Assembly: GCA_044425705.1 (NCBI GenBank)
Contig: JAWXVD010000011.1
Coordinates: forward strand, 1-51,673
Source: JAWXVD01 sp044425705
GTDB lineage: Bacteria; Bacillota; Clostridia; Lachnospirales; Lachnospiraceae
Direction: 5' to 3'
DNA: 51,673 nucleotides
The notes under the pieces are model-generated. The model saw only the letters and a program-made list of their open reading frames with translations, was not told the DNA's origin and made no database searches. A program made the translations under genes and the position numbers. Shown one piece after another: positions 51,672 through 51,673 of this stretch. Position 1 is the first letter of the stretch; every line of letters starts with the position of its first letter.

Positions 51672-51673
51672 AA

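Overview
This window is A+T-rich chromosomal DNA of a low-GC Gram-positive anaerobe. Clostridia, most likely Lachnospiraceae, is an inference from several traits: GPH-family sugar symporters next to intracellular galactosidases, YesM/YesN-type two-component pairs, AGGAGG-type ribosome sites, a T-box leader on thrS, an indolepyruvate:ferredoxin oxidoreductase, lipoprotein solute receptors and tRNA genes without encoded CCA. I see no phage, transposase, CRISPR array, rRNA or recognisable defence system.

Layout. (1) 1-6487: galactoside operon with a 5'-truncated GH2 glycosidase, a GPH symporter, a GH36 alpha-galactosidase and a hotdog thioesterase. (2) 6631-12455: a complete oligopeptide ABC importer (receptor, two permeases, two ATPases) with its own promoter and an attenuator hairpin after the receptor gene. 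(3) 12732-17403: a MATE exporter, then ROK kinase, a second GPH symporter and a PIG-L deacetylase, possibly an amino-sugar set. (4) 17424-24118: sensor kinase and AraC-type response regulator followed by a sugar ABC importer (receptor and two permeases, no ATPase). (5) 24293-31499: an orphan GT-C-like membrane protein, tRNA-Gly, a FIST / degenerate GGDEF / EAL protein and an ABC exporter that meets an AraC regulator tail to tail. (6) 31690-37586: a URO-D-family methyltransferase divergent from that AraC gene, a beta-CASP metallo-beta-lactamase, thyA-folA, a small HTH protein and a DUF362-ferredoxin protein. (7) 37760-46786: tRNA-Arg, an SH3b surface protein, an unknown small protein, then an aryl-CoA operon (AMP ligase, iorA, iorB, phenylacetate-CoA ligase, ACT protein) and a TauE/SafE permease. 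(8) 46973-51671: a small unknown gene and tRNA-Trp on the minus strand, a Cof-type HAD phosphatase, T-box-thrS and a DUF1540 protein.

How the parts work together. Regions 1, 3 and 4 are a carbohydrate-scavenging neighbourhood: symporters or an ABC importer bring in oligosaccharides, cytoplasmic hydrolases, a deacetylase and a ROK kinase process them, and the kinase/regulator pair probably controls the adjacent importer. The aryl-CoA operon should interconvert aryl acids, aryl-CoAs and aryl-pyruvates, either as amino-acid fermentation or as reductive recovery of aromatic amino acids.

The least explained content is non-coding. There are: a 21-base leader motif repeated before unrelated genes at a constant 14 bases from the start codon; five CTGTAAA sites between the AraC and URO-D genes; a 22-base sequence present twice directly and once inverted before the sugar receptor gene; a 138-base nested inverted repeat; a pair of structured repeats flanking the HAD gene; and GTTAC/GTAAC palindromes next to two tRNA genes. 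No intact new defence or mobile system was found.
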